Below are positions 17,206-25,716 of a stretch of 64,000 nucleotides of DNA, piece after piece (the stretch's first letter is position 1; every line of letters starts with the position of its first letter). The stretch lies in the NCBI RefSeq assembly GCF_020164475.1, contig NZ_JAIQWX010000009.1, positions 1 through 64,000 on the forward strand. Direction: 5' to 3'. The DNA is from Pseudomonas sp. REP124 (GTDB lineage: Bacteria > Pseudomonadota > Gammaproteobacteria > Pseudomonadales > Pseudomonadaceae). A model generated the notes under the pieces. The model saw only the letters and a list, made by a program, of their open reading frames with translations. It was not told the origin of the DNA and did not search any database. A program made the translations under genes and the position numbers.

Positions 17206-17738
17206 GGCTTGGCCTCATCGACCAGCGCCTGATACTTGGCTGCCAGTTTTTCGCGCCAGACCTGCTCGTCGATCACCCCGACGAACTTGTCGCGAATGAT
17301 GCCCTTGGCGTCGATGAAGAAGGTTTCCGGCGCGCCATAGACACCCAGGTTCAAGCCCAGGGTGCCGGCGTCGTCACGGATGTCCAGCTGATAGGGATTG
17401 TGGAACTCGCTCAGCCACTTCAAGGCGTCGGCGTTGACGTCCTTGTAGTTGATGCCGTAGATCACCACGCCCTTCTCGGCCAGCTTGTTCAGCACCGGGT
17501 GCTCGACCCGGCAGGAAATGCACCAGGTGCCCCACACGTTGACCAGTGCCGGTTTACCGACGATATCGGCACGGGTCAGGGTCTTGTCGCCCTGCACAGT
17601 CGGCAGGGAAAACTCCGGGAAAGGCTTGCCGATCATCGCCGACGGCAACTCGGCCGGGTCCAGGTACAGACCGCGATACAGGAAAACAGCGACCACCAGA
17701 AAAATCGCCAGCGGCAACAGCATCAACCAACGTTTCAT
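17202..17738 (-). CDS. ccmG: Thiol:disulfide interchange protein CcmG/DsbE
   Basis: A 178-residue membrane-anchored thioredoxin-like protein. One N-terminal signal anchor (residues 4-22) precedes the thioredoxin fold with active site 'WGTWCISC' (Cys73, Cys76). The conserved Glu/Pro residues of CcmG occur around 'EHPVLNKLA', and the cis-Pro loop is in 'YGAPETFFID'. It supplies electrons to CcmH and apocytochrome in the periplasm. It overlaps ccmF and ccmH by 4 bases. Confidence 0.95.
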   Translation of the reverse strand: MKRWLMLLPLAIFLVVAVFLYRGLYLDPAELPSAMIGKPFPEFSLPTVQGDKTLTRADIVGKPALVNVWGTWCISCRVEHPVLNKLAEKGVVIYGINYKDVNADALKWLSEFHNPYQLDIRDDAGTLGLNLGVYGAPETFFIDAKGIIRDKFVGVIDEQVWREKLAAKYQALVDEAKP

Positions 17739-19738
17739 GCAGTGGCTCCATCCATACCCAGTACTTCACGCACCCGGCTTTTTACCTTGACCCGATAACG
17801 CCGATCCAGCGCCGCCAACAACCCACCGAGACCGGTGAGCAAGCCGCCGAACCAGATCCAGCGTACGAACGGTTTGACGTGAACGCGAACGGCCCAGGCA
17901 CCATCGCCCAGCGGTTCGCCCAGCGCCACATAGAGGTCACGGGTGAATCCGGCGTCGATCCCGGCTTCGGTCATGACCGAATTCTGCACGGTGTAGAGGC
18001 GTTTTTCCGGGTGCAGCACGCTGATTTCCTTGCCATCGCGGATCACCCGGATGGTGCCCTTGTCGGAAGTGAAGTTCGGGCCTTCGAAGTGCTTGGCGCC
18101 TTCGAACACGAAGTGGTAACCGGCCAGGTCCATGGACTCGCCCGGCGCCAGGCGCAGGTCGCGCTCGGCACTGTTCTGGCTCGACAGCACCACACCCAGG
18201 GCGCAGACCGCGATGCCCACGTGCGCCAGTTGCATGCCCCAATAGCTGCGGGTCAGGGTCGGCAGGCCTTTGATCAGGCCTTTGTGGCGGGTCTTGTCGA
18301 AGATGTCACGCACGCCGGCCAGCAACACCCAGGCCGCGAGCAGGAAGGTCGCGAGTACCGCCCAGTTGAAATCGCCGTAGGCGACGCCGGCCACCACGGC
18401 CATGGCGACGCTGCCGAGCAGCACCGGGGTGAGCATGCTCATCAGCCATTTCACCGGAGTGTCTTTCCAGCGCACGATCACGCCGACCGCCATCACCAGC
18501 ATCAACAAGGCCATCAACGGAATGAACAGCGCGTTGAAATATGGCGGGCCGACCGACAGCTTGGCGCCGGTCATGGCATCGAGAATCAGCGGATACAGGG
18601 TGCCGAGCAGGATCATCGACGCCGCCACCACCAGCACCAGGTTGTTCCCCAGCAGCAGGGTTTCCCGGGACCAGAGGTTGAAGCCGACCTGGCTCTTGAC
18701 CACCGGCGCGCGCAGGGCGAACAGCGTCAGCGAACCGCCGACCACGAACAGCAGGAAGATCAGGATGAACACGCCGCGCTCCGGGTCGGAGGCGAACGCG
18801 TGAACCGAGGTCAGCACGCCGGAACGCACGAGGAAGGTGCCCAACAGGCTCAACGAGAACGCGGCGATGGCCAGCAGCACGGTCCAGCTCTTGAAAACGC
18901 CACGTTTTTCCGTGACCGCCAGCGAGTGAATTAGCGCGGTGCCCACCAGCCAAGGCATGAAGGAGGCGTTTTCCACCGGGTCCCAGAACCACCAGCCGCC
19001 CCAGCCGAGCTCGTAGTAGGCCCACCAGGAGCCGAGGGTGATGCCGATGCCGAGAAAGGCCCAGGCGACGATGGTCCATGGCCGCGACCAACGTGCCCAC
19101 GCCGCATCCAGGCGACCGCCCAGCAGCGCGGCAATGGCGAAGGCGAAAGCCACGGAAAAACCGACGTAACCCATGTACAGCATCGGTGGATGCACGATCA
19201 GGCCGATGTCTTGCAGCAGCGGGTTGAGGTCGCGTCCGTCGCCAGGAATCTGCGGCAGGATGCGTGCGAACGGGTTGGAAGTGAGGATCAGGAACAGCAG
19301 GAAACCGGTGCTGATCATGCCCATGACCGCCAGCACCCGCGCCAGCATCACCTGCGGCAGCTGCCGGGAGAACACCGACACGGCGAAGGTCCAGCCACCG
19401 AGGATCAAGGCCCACAACAGCAAAGAACCTTCGTGGGCGCCCCACACCGCGCTGAACTTGTAGTACCACGGCAGCGCGCTGTTGGAGTTGCTGGCGACAT
19501 AGGCGACGGAGAAGTCGTCGGTCATGAACGCGTAGGTCAGGACACCGAAGGCGAACAGCAGAAAGGCGAACTGGCCCCACGCGGCCGGCTGGGCCAGGCT
19601 CATCCACAAACGGTCACCGCGCCAGGCACCCAGCAGCGGTACCACGGCCTGAACCAGCGCGAAACACAGCGCCAGAATCATCGCCAAATGGCCCAACTCT
19701 GGAATGAAAAGACCGGAAACAAGAAGATCGGAATTCAT
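17735..19738 (-). CDS. ccmF: Haem lyase subunit CcmF
   Basis: A 667-residue polytopic inner-membrane protein, the core of the System I haem lyase. The tryptophan-rich WWD signature is 'GWGGWWFWDPVENASFMPW' near the middle of the N-terminal half, flanked by periplasmic His residues that bind haem. About fifteen membrane helices are expected, with a large periplasmic domain close to the C terminus. I chose the ATG at 19738, which has GGAGGG 7 bases upstream; a TTG one codon earlier is less likely. It starts 3 bases after the ccmE stop. Confidence 0.95.
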   Translation of the reverse strand: MNSDLLVSGLFIPELGHLAMILALCFALVQAVVPLLGAWRGDRLWMSLAQPAAWGQFAFLLFAFGVLTYAFMTDDFSVAYVASNSNSALPWYYKFSAVWGAHEGSLLLWALILGGWTFAVSVFSRQLPQVMLARVLAVMGMISTGFLLFLILTSNPFARILPQIPGDGRDLNPLLQDIGLIVHPPMLYMGYVGFSVAFAFAIAALLGGRLDAAWARWSRPWTIVAWAFLGIGITLGSWWAYYELGWGGWWFWDPVENASFMPWLVGTALIHSLAVTEKRGVFKSWTVLLAIAAFSLSLLGTFLVRSGVLTSVHAFASDPERGVFILIFLLFVVGGSLTLFALRAPVVKSQVGFNLWSRETLLLGNNLVLVVAASMILLGTLYPLILDAMTGAKLSVGPPYFNALFIPLMALLMLVMAVGVIVRWKDTPVKWLMSMLTPVLLGSVAMAVVAGVAYGDFNWAVLATFLLAAWVLLAGVRDIFDKTRHKGLIKGLPTLTRSYWGMQLAHVGIAVCALGVVLSSQNSAERDLRLAPGESMDLAGYHFVFEGAKHFEGPNFTSDKGTIRVIRDGKEISVLHPEKRLYTVQNSVMTEAGIDAGFTRDLYVALGEPLGDGAWAVRVHVKPFVRWIWFGGLLTGLGGLLAALDRRYRVKVKSRVREVLGMDGATA

Positions 19739-19741
19739 CAA

Positions 19742-20197
19742 TCAACCCTCCTTCGCTGGAGCAGGAGCGGACTGACCACTGTCCTTGAGCGCCTTGGTCA
19801 CTTCCGGCGGCATGTACTTCTCGTCGTGCTTGGCCAGCACTTCGTCGGCCACCACCACGCCATCGGCGTTGAGCTTGCCCAGGGCAACGATGCCCTGCCC
19901 TTCGCGGAACAGATCCGGAAGGATGCCGCGATAGGTGATGGTCACGGATTTGTTGAAGTCGGTGACGATGAACTTCACGTCCAGCGAATCGCTGGAGCGT
20001 TGCAGCGAACCCTTCTCGACCATGCCGCCGGCGCGAATGCGCGTATCTTGCGGCGCTTCGCCATTGGCGATCTGGGTGGGCGTGTAAAACAGATTGATGT
20101 TTTGCTGCAGGGCGCTCAGGGCCAGGCCGACGGCAGCGCCGACCCCGACCAGAATCGCGAGAATGATGATAAGACGCTTTTTACGCAGCGGATTCAC
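19742..20197 (-). CDS. ccmE: Haem chaperone CcmE
   Basis: A 151-residue periplasmic haem chaperone with a single N-terminal signal anchor ('[21 protein letters not shown]'). It binds haem covalently through a His in the conserved motif '[10 protein letters not shown]', here His124, and passes it to CcmF. The C-terminal tail is Ala/Pro/Lys-rich and variable. It overlaps ccmD by 4 bases. Length and motif match the family. Confidence 0.95.
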   Translation of the reverse strand: MNPLRKKRLIIILAILVGVGAAVGLALSALQQNINLFYTPTQIANGEAPQDTRIRAGGMVEKGSLQRSSDSLDVKFIVTDFNKSVTITYRGILPDLFREGQGIVALGKLNADGVVVADEVLAKHDEKYMPPEVTKALKDSGQSAPAPAKEG

Positions 20198-20370
20198 TTG
20201 CCGTTCTCCCGGCGCAGACGACGCGCCTCTTGTTGCAGATAACGCTTGCGGGCCAGGATCGGCGCCGCCACGTTGAGGGCCAGCACCGCCAGGCAGATGC
20301 CATAGGCCGACCAGACATACAGACCGTGATGGCCCATGGCGAGGAAATCGCCGAATGACGCAAAACTCAT
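20194..20370 (-). CDS. ccmD: Haem exporter small subunit CcmD
   Basis: A 58-residue single-helix membrane protein that stabilises the CcmABC-CcmE complex and helps release holo-CcmE. The sequence begins '[20 protein letters not shown]' and has one membrane helix (about 17-38) and a basic tail ('[16 protein letters not shown]'), typical of CcmD. The ATG at 20370 overlaps the ccmC stop as ATGA. The same frame is open further upstream but only as a shadow of ccmC. Confidence 0.93.
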   Translation of the reverse strand: MSFASFGDFLAMGHHGLYVWSAYGICLAVLALNVAAPILARKRYLQQEARRLRRENGK

Positions 20371-21122
20371 CGAACGACCTCCAGGCTGTTTTCCACTTCG
20401 GCCTTGACCCAACTGGCCCGCGCCTCGCGCTTGAGCACTTCCAGACGCATGCGCAGCAGCAGGACCGCGCCGAAGAAACAATAGAAACCCAACACCGTCA
20501 GCAGCAGCGGCAGCCACATTTCGGCGGGCATCGCCGGCTTTTCGGTCAGGGTGAAGGTCGCGCCCTGGTGCAGGGTGTTCCACCACTCCACCGAGTACTT
20601 GATGATCGGGATGTTGATCACGCCGACAATCGCCAGCACCGCGCAGGCCTTGGCCGCGCTGTCACGATTGCTGATGGCGTTGCCCAGCGCAATGACACCG
20701 AAGTACAGAAACAGCAGGATCAGCATGGACGTTAGTCGCGCATCCCAGACCCACCAAGAACCCCAGGTCGGTTTGCCCCAGATCGCGCCGGTGACCAACG
20801 CCACCGCGGTCATCCAGGCGCCGATGGGCGCCGCGCATTGCAGGGCGACGTCGGCCAGTTTCATTTTCCACACCAGCCCCACGACGCCGCACACCGCCAG
20901 CATCACATAGATGGACTGCGCCAGCATGGCGGCCGGAACGTGGATATAGATGATGCGAAAGCTGTTGCCCTGCTGATAGTCGGGCGGCGCGAAGGCCAGG
21001 CCCCAGACCACGCCAACGCCGATCAGCAGCAACGCTGCGATGCTCAGCCACGGCAGCATTTTGCCGCTGATGCCGTAGAACCACTTGGGTGAGCCGAGCT
21101 TATGAAACCAGGTCCAGTTCAT
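20367..21122 (-). CDS. ccmC: Haem exporter/handler protein CcmC
   Basis: A 251-residue six-helix inner-membrane protein that delivers haem to CcmE. The WWD motif is '[20 protein letters not shown]', and the two conserved periplasmic His residues flank it ('[10 protein letters not shown]' and a later '[10 protein letters not shown]'). I prefer the ATG at 21122 (GGAAACA upstream, family start '[16 protein letters not shown]'); an ATG four codons earlier at 21134 and a GTG at 21137 are possible. It is 97 bases downstream of ccmB, the largest gap inside the ccm operon. Confidence 0.94.
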   Translation of the reverse strand: MNWTWFHKLGSPKWFYGISGKMLPWLSIAALLLIGVGVVWGLAFAPPDYQQGNSFRIIYIHVPAAMLAQSIYVMLAVCGVVGLVWKMKLADVALQCAAPIGAWMTAVALVTGAIWGKPTWGSWWVWDARLTSMLILLFLYFGVIALGNAISNRDSAAKACAVLAIVGVINIPIIKYSVEWWNTLHQGATFTLTEKPAMPAEMWLPLLLTVLGFYCFFGAVLLLRMRLEVLKREARASWVKAEVENSLEVVR

Positions 21123-21219
21123 TACTGTTTCCATCACGGTTGCCGCTCGCTTTCACGAGTCGGTCAAAGGGTCTGCCTTACTTCAAAAGAAGTGATCAAA
21201 AATTGATCAGACCTCATTA

Positions 21220-21888
21220 TTATTCGCCGACGCTGATCTTCAGGCCAGCAGCTATTGCAAAGGGTGTCAGGGTTATCGCCAGGGCGGTCAGGCTGCCAAG
21301 CCACAACAGATAACCGGTCGCCGGCATGCCCTGCAAGGCCGCCTGCAAGGCGCCACTGCCGAGGATCAACACCGGGATGTACAACGGCAGAATCAGCAAC
21401 GCCAGCAACAGGCCACCGCGCTTCAAACCGACGGTCAACGCCGCGCCCACCGCGCCGAGCAGGCTCAGCACCGGTGTACCGAGCAACAACGAAAGCAGCA
21501 ACACCGGCAGACAGGCGGCGGGCAAACCGAGCATCAACGCCAGCAAGGGAGCGAGCAAAACCAGTGCCAGCCCGGAAAAAGCCCAGTGTGCCAGTACCTT
21601 TGCCAAAACCAGAAGAGCCAGGGGGTGCGGCGAAAGGACCCACTGTTCCAGCGATCCATCCTCGAAATCACTGCGGAAAAGCCCGTCCAGCGAGAGCAGG
21701 ACCGATAAAAGCGCCGCCACCCAGACCAGGCCCGGAGACAAGGTTTGCAACAATTGAGACTCGGGGCCGACCGCCAGCGGGAACAGCGATACCACGATCG
21801 CGAAGAACACCAGCGGATTGGCCAGCTCCGCCGGACGACGGAACAGCAGACGGGCCTCACGGGCGACCAACAGGCCAAACACACTCAT
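21220..21888 (-). CDS. ccmB: Haem exporter permease CcmB
   Basis: A 222-residue inner-membrane protein with six predicted helices, partner of the CcmA ATPase. The N terminus '[21 protein letters not shown]' is family-typical. CcmAB uses ATP to release haem-loaded CcmE from CcmC. I chose the ATG at 21888, which overlaps the ccmA stop as ATGA; further upstream codons in this frame translate to Arg-rich sequence from ccmA. Confidence 0.94.
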   Translation of the reverse strand: MSVFGLLVAREARLLFRRPAELANPLVFFAIVVSLFPLAVGPESQLLQTLSPGLVWVAALLSVLLSLDGLFRSDFEDGSLEQWVLSPHPLALLVLAKVLAHWAFSGLALVLLAPLLALMLGLPAACLPVLLLSLLLGTPVLSLLGAVGAALTVGLKRGGLLLALLILPLYIPVLILGSGALQAALQGMPATGYLLWLGSLTALAITLTPFAIAAGLKISVGE

Positions 21889-22520
21889 ACGGCCCATTTC
21901 CCCAGATCGACGTCGCGATAACCGGCCGGCATCCGGCTCAGCGTGTGGTGAGTGGTCAAAACCACCATGCCGCCCCGTTCGCAGTGGCCGGCGAGGTGCT
22001 CCTCGAGCTGCGCCACGCCCTGCTTGTCCAGCGCGGTGAACGGCTCGTCGAGAATCCATAGCGGCGGGCTGTCCAGATACAGGCGCGCCAAGGCGACACG
22101 GCGCTGCTGGCCGGCGGACAGGGTATGACAGGGAACGTCTTCGAAACCACGCAATCCGACCGCCGCCAGGGCTTGCCAGATCGCATCATGGGAGGCCGGC
22201 TGATGCAGGGCGCACAGCCAGCTCAGGTTCTCTTCGGGGGTGAGCAAGTCCTTGATCCCCGCCGCGTGCCCGATCCACAACAGGTTGCGCGCCAGCTCCG
22301 CGCGCTGCTCGTGCAATGGCTGACCATTGAGCAGCACTTCACCGGCGGTCGGCTGCATCAATCCGGACAGCAGGCGCAACAGGCTGGTCTTGCCGCTGCC
22401 ATTGGGGCCGCTGATTTGAATCATTTCGCCACTGGCCAGTCTCAAATCGAGATTTTCAAAAAGCAGCCGAAGGTCTCGCTCGCAGGCAAGGGCAACGGTT
22501 TGCAGGACAGGACTGGTCAA
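21885..22520 (-). CDS. ccmA: Haem exporter ATP-binding protein CcmA
   Basis: A 211-residue ABC ATPase. Walker A '[11 protein letters not shown]' is near residues 39-49, the signature is '[14 protein letters not shown]' and Walker B is followed by 'DEPFTALD'. It is the first gene of the ccmABCDEFGHI operon and is divergent from the FliK-like gene at 22719. The 198-base gap must hold both promoters; I could not assign the ccm promoter with confidence. Confidence 0.94.
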   Translation of the reverse strand: MTSPVLQTVALACERDLRLLFENLDLRLASGEMIQISGPNGSGKTSLLRLLSGLMQPTAGEVLLNGQPLHEQRAELARNLLWIGHAAGIKDLLTPEENLSWLCALHQPASHDAIWQALAAVGLRGFEDVPCHTLSAGQQRRVALARLYLDSPPLWILDEPFTALDKQGVAQLEEHLAGHCERGGMVVLTTHHTLSRMPAGYRDVDLGKWAV

Positions 22521-22718
22521 GGGTTCACGGGCCTTATACGGTTCAAGTCGGCTCTGACGCGGCCGTTAAAGAGATGCACAATAGTTGAATTGGCGGCCCG
22601 GGCGCGCGACCTGAGTCAAATAATTGCAATGTTTCGGGCAGCCTGTATACAACCGCGCGGCATTATACATGCCATTTCCTACTCCAAAGAGCGCATTTTC
22701 CCAAGGTTGTGACCGCGT

Positions 22719-24293
22719 ATGACAGGCGAAATGAACATCCTCCCGCTACCGCAAACGCCTGCGGCGTCCACGCGTCCGCAGACGGTCAGTGGTGAATTGC
22801 TCAAGCTGCTGACGCCCATCGAGGGCCTGATCAACGCCGGTCAGACCGCCAAGGCCGAAGTGCTGTCGCTCAAGCAGGCGGACCAGACCTTTCAACTGCT
22901 GCTCAAGGTCACCCTCGACAGCGGTCGCCAGACCACGGTTTCGGCCACCAGCAACCAGCCGCTGGCCCAGGGCACCAGCATCGCGGTGACCCAGCCTTCG
23001 GCCGGCAACCTGGCCATCACCGTGCAACAGGCCATCGCTTCCAGCGTCGCGACCCTCACCCGCCTCGACACCGCGCAACTGCCGGTGGGCACCCTGTTGC
23101 AGGGCAAAGTGCTGACCTCCCAGGTGCTGCCACAAGTGCCGGGGCAACCGACGGTGTTTCGCTCGATGGTGAGCCTGCTCAACACCGCCCTGAGCGGCAG
23201 CACCTTGAGCATCGACAGCCCGCAGCCCCTGCGCATCGGCACCCTGCTCAGCGCCCAGGTGCAGGACACCCAGACCCTGAAGTTCCTACCCTTGAGCAGT
23301 CGTCAGGAGCAATTGGCGGTGACTCAGCAACTGGCCAGCCAAACCAGCCGCCAGGGTTCGCTGGATGGCTTGCTCAAACTCCTGCAGAACCTGCCGCCCT
23401 CGAATCAGACCTCCAGCGACCTGCGCGTCGCCGTGGACAAACTGCTGGCCGGTCTGCCCGACGTACAGCAACTGAGTACGCCCAAGGGACTGCTTCAAGC
23501 GCTGGTCGGCAGCGGCGCGTTTCTTGAAACCAAGCTGCTGGGCGGTCAGAACCCGACACTGGCCCCGGACATGAAAGCCGATCTGCTCAAGCTGATCGCG
23601 CAACTGACGCCGAACCTGCCGACCAGCACCAACCTCAGTGCGATCATCGCCGCCAATACTTTGGCCCAGGCCATGCCGAGCTTCGTGCGCAACGCCCTCG
23701 GGATGCTCGGCCAGGTCAGCGCCAAACCCTCGCCCACCAGCTTCCCGCTGCCCGAGCGCCTGCTGCAAAGCGCCGAAGGCGAGGACGACCTCGAACACCT
23801 GCTGCGCCTGGCCGCCGCAGCGGTATCGCGCCTGCAAAGCCATCAGCTGTCGAGCTTGGAACAGACCGGCGTGACCAGCGACGGTCGCTTGGTGAGCACC
23901 TGGCAACTGGAAATCCCGATGCGCAACCTGCAGGACATCGTGCCCCTGCAGATCAAGTTCCAGCGCGAAGAAATCCCCGACCGGGAGCAACCCCAGGAAC
24001 GTCGCGACGAACGCGAGCCCAAGCAGCAACTGTGGCGCGTCGAACTGGCATTCGATCTGGAACCCTTGGGTCCGATGCAGGTTCAGGCGCAATTGATCCG
24101 CGGCAGCCTGTCCAGCCAACTGTGGGCCGAACGCCCCTACACCGCCGACCTGATCGAAAACAACCTGGCCGCCCTGCGCCAGCGCCTGCTGGCCTCGGGC
24201 CTGAACGTCACCGATCTCGACTGCCACCAGGGCAAACCGCCCCAAGGCCCCCAAACCCGCCTCGAACAACGCTGGGTCGACGAAACCGCATGA
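22719..24293 (+). CDS. Second FliK-like flagellar hook-length control protein
   Basis: A 524-residue protein whose C-terminal quarter (about residues 410-520) has the FliK C-domain pattern: 'LWRVELAFDLEPLGPMQVQAQL' followed by a helix and 'LRQRLLASGLNVTDLDC'. In FliK this domain contacts the cytoplasmic domain of FlhB to switch export specificity. The N-terminal part is Gln/Thr/Ser/Leu-rich with repeated 'SRQ/QTS' segments and has no close match to the main FliK at 45058. It is translationally coupled by ATGA to an FlhB C-terminal-like protein, on the opposite strand from the main flagellar operons. The role is unknown; it is similar in position to uncharacterised FliK-like genes beside ccmA in other pseudomonads. 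Confidence 0.75.
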   Translation: MTGEMNILPLPQTPAASTRPQTVSGELLKLLTPIEGLINAGQTAKAEVLSLKQADQTFQLLLKVTLDSGRQTTVSATSNQPLAQGTSIAVTQPSAGNLAITVQQAIASSVATLTRLDTAQLPVGTLLQGKVLTSQVLPQVPGQPTVFRSMVSLLNTALSGSTLSIDSPQPLRIGTLLSAQVQDTQTLKFLPLSSRQEQLAVTQQLASQTSRQGSLDGLLKLLQNLPPSNQTSSDLRVAVDKLLAGLPDVQQLSTPKGLLQALVGSGAFLETKLLGGQNPTLAPDMKADLLKLIAQLTPNLPTSTNLSAIIAANTLAQAMPSFVRNALGMLGQVSAKPSPTSFPLPERLLQSAEGEDDLEHLLRLAAAAVSRLQSHQLSSLEQTGVTSDGRLVSTWQLEIPMRNLQDIVPLQIKFQREEIPDREQPQERRDEREPKQQLWRVELAFDLEPLGPMQVQAQLIRGSLSSQLWAERPYTADLIENNLAALRQRLLASGLNVTDLDCHQGKPPQGPQTRLEQRWVDETA

Positions 24294-24619
24294 ACAACGC
24301 CAACGCCCCACGCCAGGCCATCGCCCTCCAATACGACGGCCACCACGCCCCCACCCTCACCGCCAAGGGCGACGAAGAATTGGCGGAAGAAATCCTGCGA
24401 ATCGCCCGCGAATACGAAGTACCGATCTACGAAAACCCGGAACTGGTGAGATTGCTGGCAAGGATGGAATTGGGAGACAGCATTCCGGAAGAGCTGTACC
24501 GCACGATTGCCGAGATCATTGCGTTCGCGTGGAATCTGAAGGGCAAGTTCCCGGCAGGACAGGATCCGAATGCGCCGCGAGTGGAGAAGGATGTGACGGA
24601 GCGAGGAGACGATTACTAA
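24290..24619 (+). CDS. Orphan FlhB cytoplasmic-domain protein (FlhX/YlqH type)
   Basis: A 109-residue soluble protein that aligns with the C-terminal export-switch domain of FlhB after its cleavage site. 'AIALQYDGHHAPTLTAKGDEEL' here matches 'AVALKYD...APVLIAKGSDFL' in the FlhB at 39419, and the match continues through 'EVPIYENPELVRLLARMELGDSIPEELY'. It has no membrane domain, and the autocleavage motif NPTH is replaced by Ala-Pro-Arg-Gln. Such FlhX proteins can partly substitute for FlhBc. The start at 24290 overlaps the FliK-like stop as ATGA; the two products probably interact. Confidence 0.85.
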   Translation: MNNANAPRQAIALQYDGHHAPTLTAKGDEELAEEILRIAREYEVPIYENPELVRLLARMELGDSIPEELYRTIAEIIAFAWNLKGKFPAGQDPNAPRVEKDVTERGDDY

Positions 24620-24636
24620 GTCTTCGAACGCCATCC

Positions 24637-24736
24637 TGTAGGAGCGAGCACGCTCGCGATGGACGCCAACGATAACGCTGGCAACCAGACACCCCGCGGT
24701 GTCCGGTCCTCCATCGCGAGCGTGCTCGCTCCTACA
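24637..24736. repeat. 100-bp REPIN
   Basis: The outer arms 'tgtaggagcgagcacgctcgcgatgg' and its complement end exactly 100 bases apart. The interior 'ccaacgataacgctggc' and 'caccccgcggtgtc' has the same orientation as at 10565 and 14978. It lies between convergent genes (FlhX-like on plus, DUF2802 on minus). Confidence 0.95.
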
Positions 24737-24749
24737 GGTGAGGGGTGGT

Positions 24750-25145
24750 TCAGGTGTTTTTGTGAAGCTTGCTCATCAGCTCCGCCTCGGCCTGGGTCAG
24801 GCCGCAGGACTGGGTGAGTTCGTCGACGCTGGCGCCCATGCCGACCAGTCGGGCCGCTTGGGCGAACGACAGGCTGGAGGGGTCGCGCTGTTCGACCTGG
24901 GCGAGTTTGTCCGGCAGGGGCGCGACGATGGCACGCAGTTCGTGCAGATCCTCGCCCATGCGGACGTTGCCGTTCTGGTAGTTATCGACGCGTTTGCCCA
25001 GGTCCTTGATGCGCTGATCACGCAGCGCATCGCTCTCGGCCTGTTGCGCAGCGATCTGCTTTTGACTGCGTATGTACGCCAGAAACATTGCCAGCGTGCC
25101 TGCCCAAAACAGGAACAGGACAATGACCGCTACCTCGAGAATCAA
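24750..25145 (-). CDS. DUF2802 membrane-anchored protein of the chemotaxis operon
   Basis: A 131-residue protein with one N-terminal membrane helix ('VAVIVLFLFWAGTLAMFLAYI'), a predicted coiled-coil (about 27-70, heptad-like 'QKQIAAQQAESDALRDQR...') and a C-terminal DUF2802-type helical domain ('ARLVGMGASVDELTQSCGLTQAEAELMSKLH') that looks like a helix-turn-helix fold. It immediately follows cheW with no gap, at the end of the chemotaxis operon, the same place as in P. aeruginosa. Its function is unknown; an anchoring or array-organising role is my inference from context. Confidence 0.8.
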   Translation of the reverse strand: MILEVAVIVLFLFWAGTLAMFLAYIRSQKQIAAQQAESDALRDQRIKDLGKRVDNYQNGNVRMGEDLHELRAIVAPLPDKLAQVEQRDPSSLSFAQAARLVGMGASVDELTQSCGLTQAEAELMSKLHKNT

Positions 25146-25631
25146 TCAGATACTCTCCAGTTCCGACCATTCTTCTTCGCTCATCATCTTGTCCAGTTCG
25201 ACAAGGATCAGCAGTTCGTTGTTCTTGTTGCACACGCCTTGAATGAACTTGGCGGATTCTTCGTTACCGACGTTCGGTGCGGTTTCGATTTCCGACTGAC
25301 GCAGGTAAACCACTTCGGCCACGCTATCGACCATGATCCCGACGACTTGCTTGTCGGCTTCGATGATGACGATACGGGTGTTGTCGCTGATTTCGGCATT
25401 CATCAGGCCGAAGCGCTGGCGGGTGTCGATCACGGTGACCACGTTGCCGCGCAGGTTGATGATGCCCAGCACATAGCTTGGCGCACCCGGAACAGGAGCG
25501 ATTTCGGTGTAGCGCAGGACTTCCTGAACACGCATCACGTTGATGCCGTAGGTTTCATTGTCCAGCTTGAAGGTCACCCATTGCAGGATCGGATCTTCGG
25601 AACCCTTTGCCGCCGTCGCCTTGTCATTCAT
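25146..25631 (-). CDS. cheW: Chemotaxis coupling protein CheW
   Basis: A 161-residue CheW-domain protein that couples chemoreceptors to CheA in the polar array. 'QWVTFKLDNETYGINVMRVQEVLRY' opens the fold, and 'VLGIINLRGNVVTVIDTRQRF' contains the conserved NLRG segment contacting receptors and CheA P5. It lies 85 bases after parP and directly abuts the DUF2802 gene. It is the conventional CheW of the cluster, the ParP beside it being a specialised paralogue. Confidence 0.95.
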   Translation of the reverse strand: MNDKATAAKGSEDPILQWVTFKLDNETYGINVMRVQEVLRYTEIAPVPGAPSYVLGIINLRGNVVTVIDTRQRFGLMNAEISDNTRIVIIEADKQVVGIMVDSVAEVVYLRQSEIETAPNVGNEESAKFIQGVCNKNNELLILVELDKMMSEEEWSELESI

Positions 25632-25716
25632 AGCCTTTCCCCTCGAAAAACCGCTCTGGCGGTATGTGTACGGTGCTGCGGCATTCGAATGCCGTCGCCT
25701 GTTTGTCGTGCAGATT

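Noticed and set aside
22624-22651. Possible sigma-70 promoter (TTGCAA, 16-base spacer, TATACA) for the FliK-like gene
   Set aside because: Each hexamer matches only four of six bases, and other equally good pairs occur in the same AT-rich gap between ccmA and the FliK-like gene. It is not strong enough to list.
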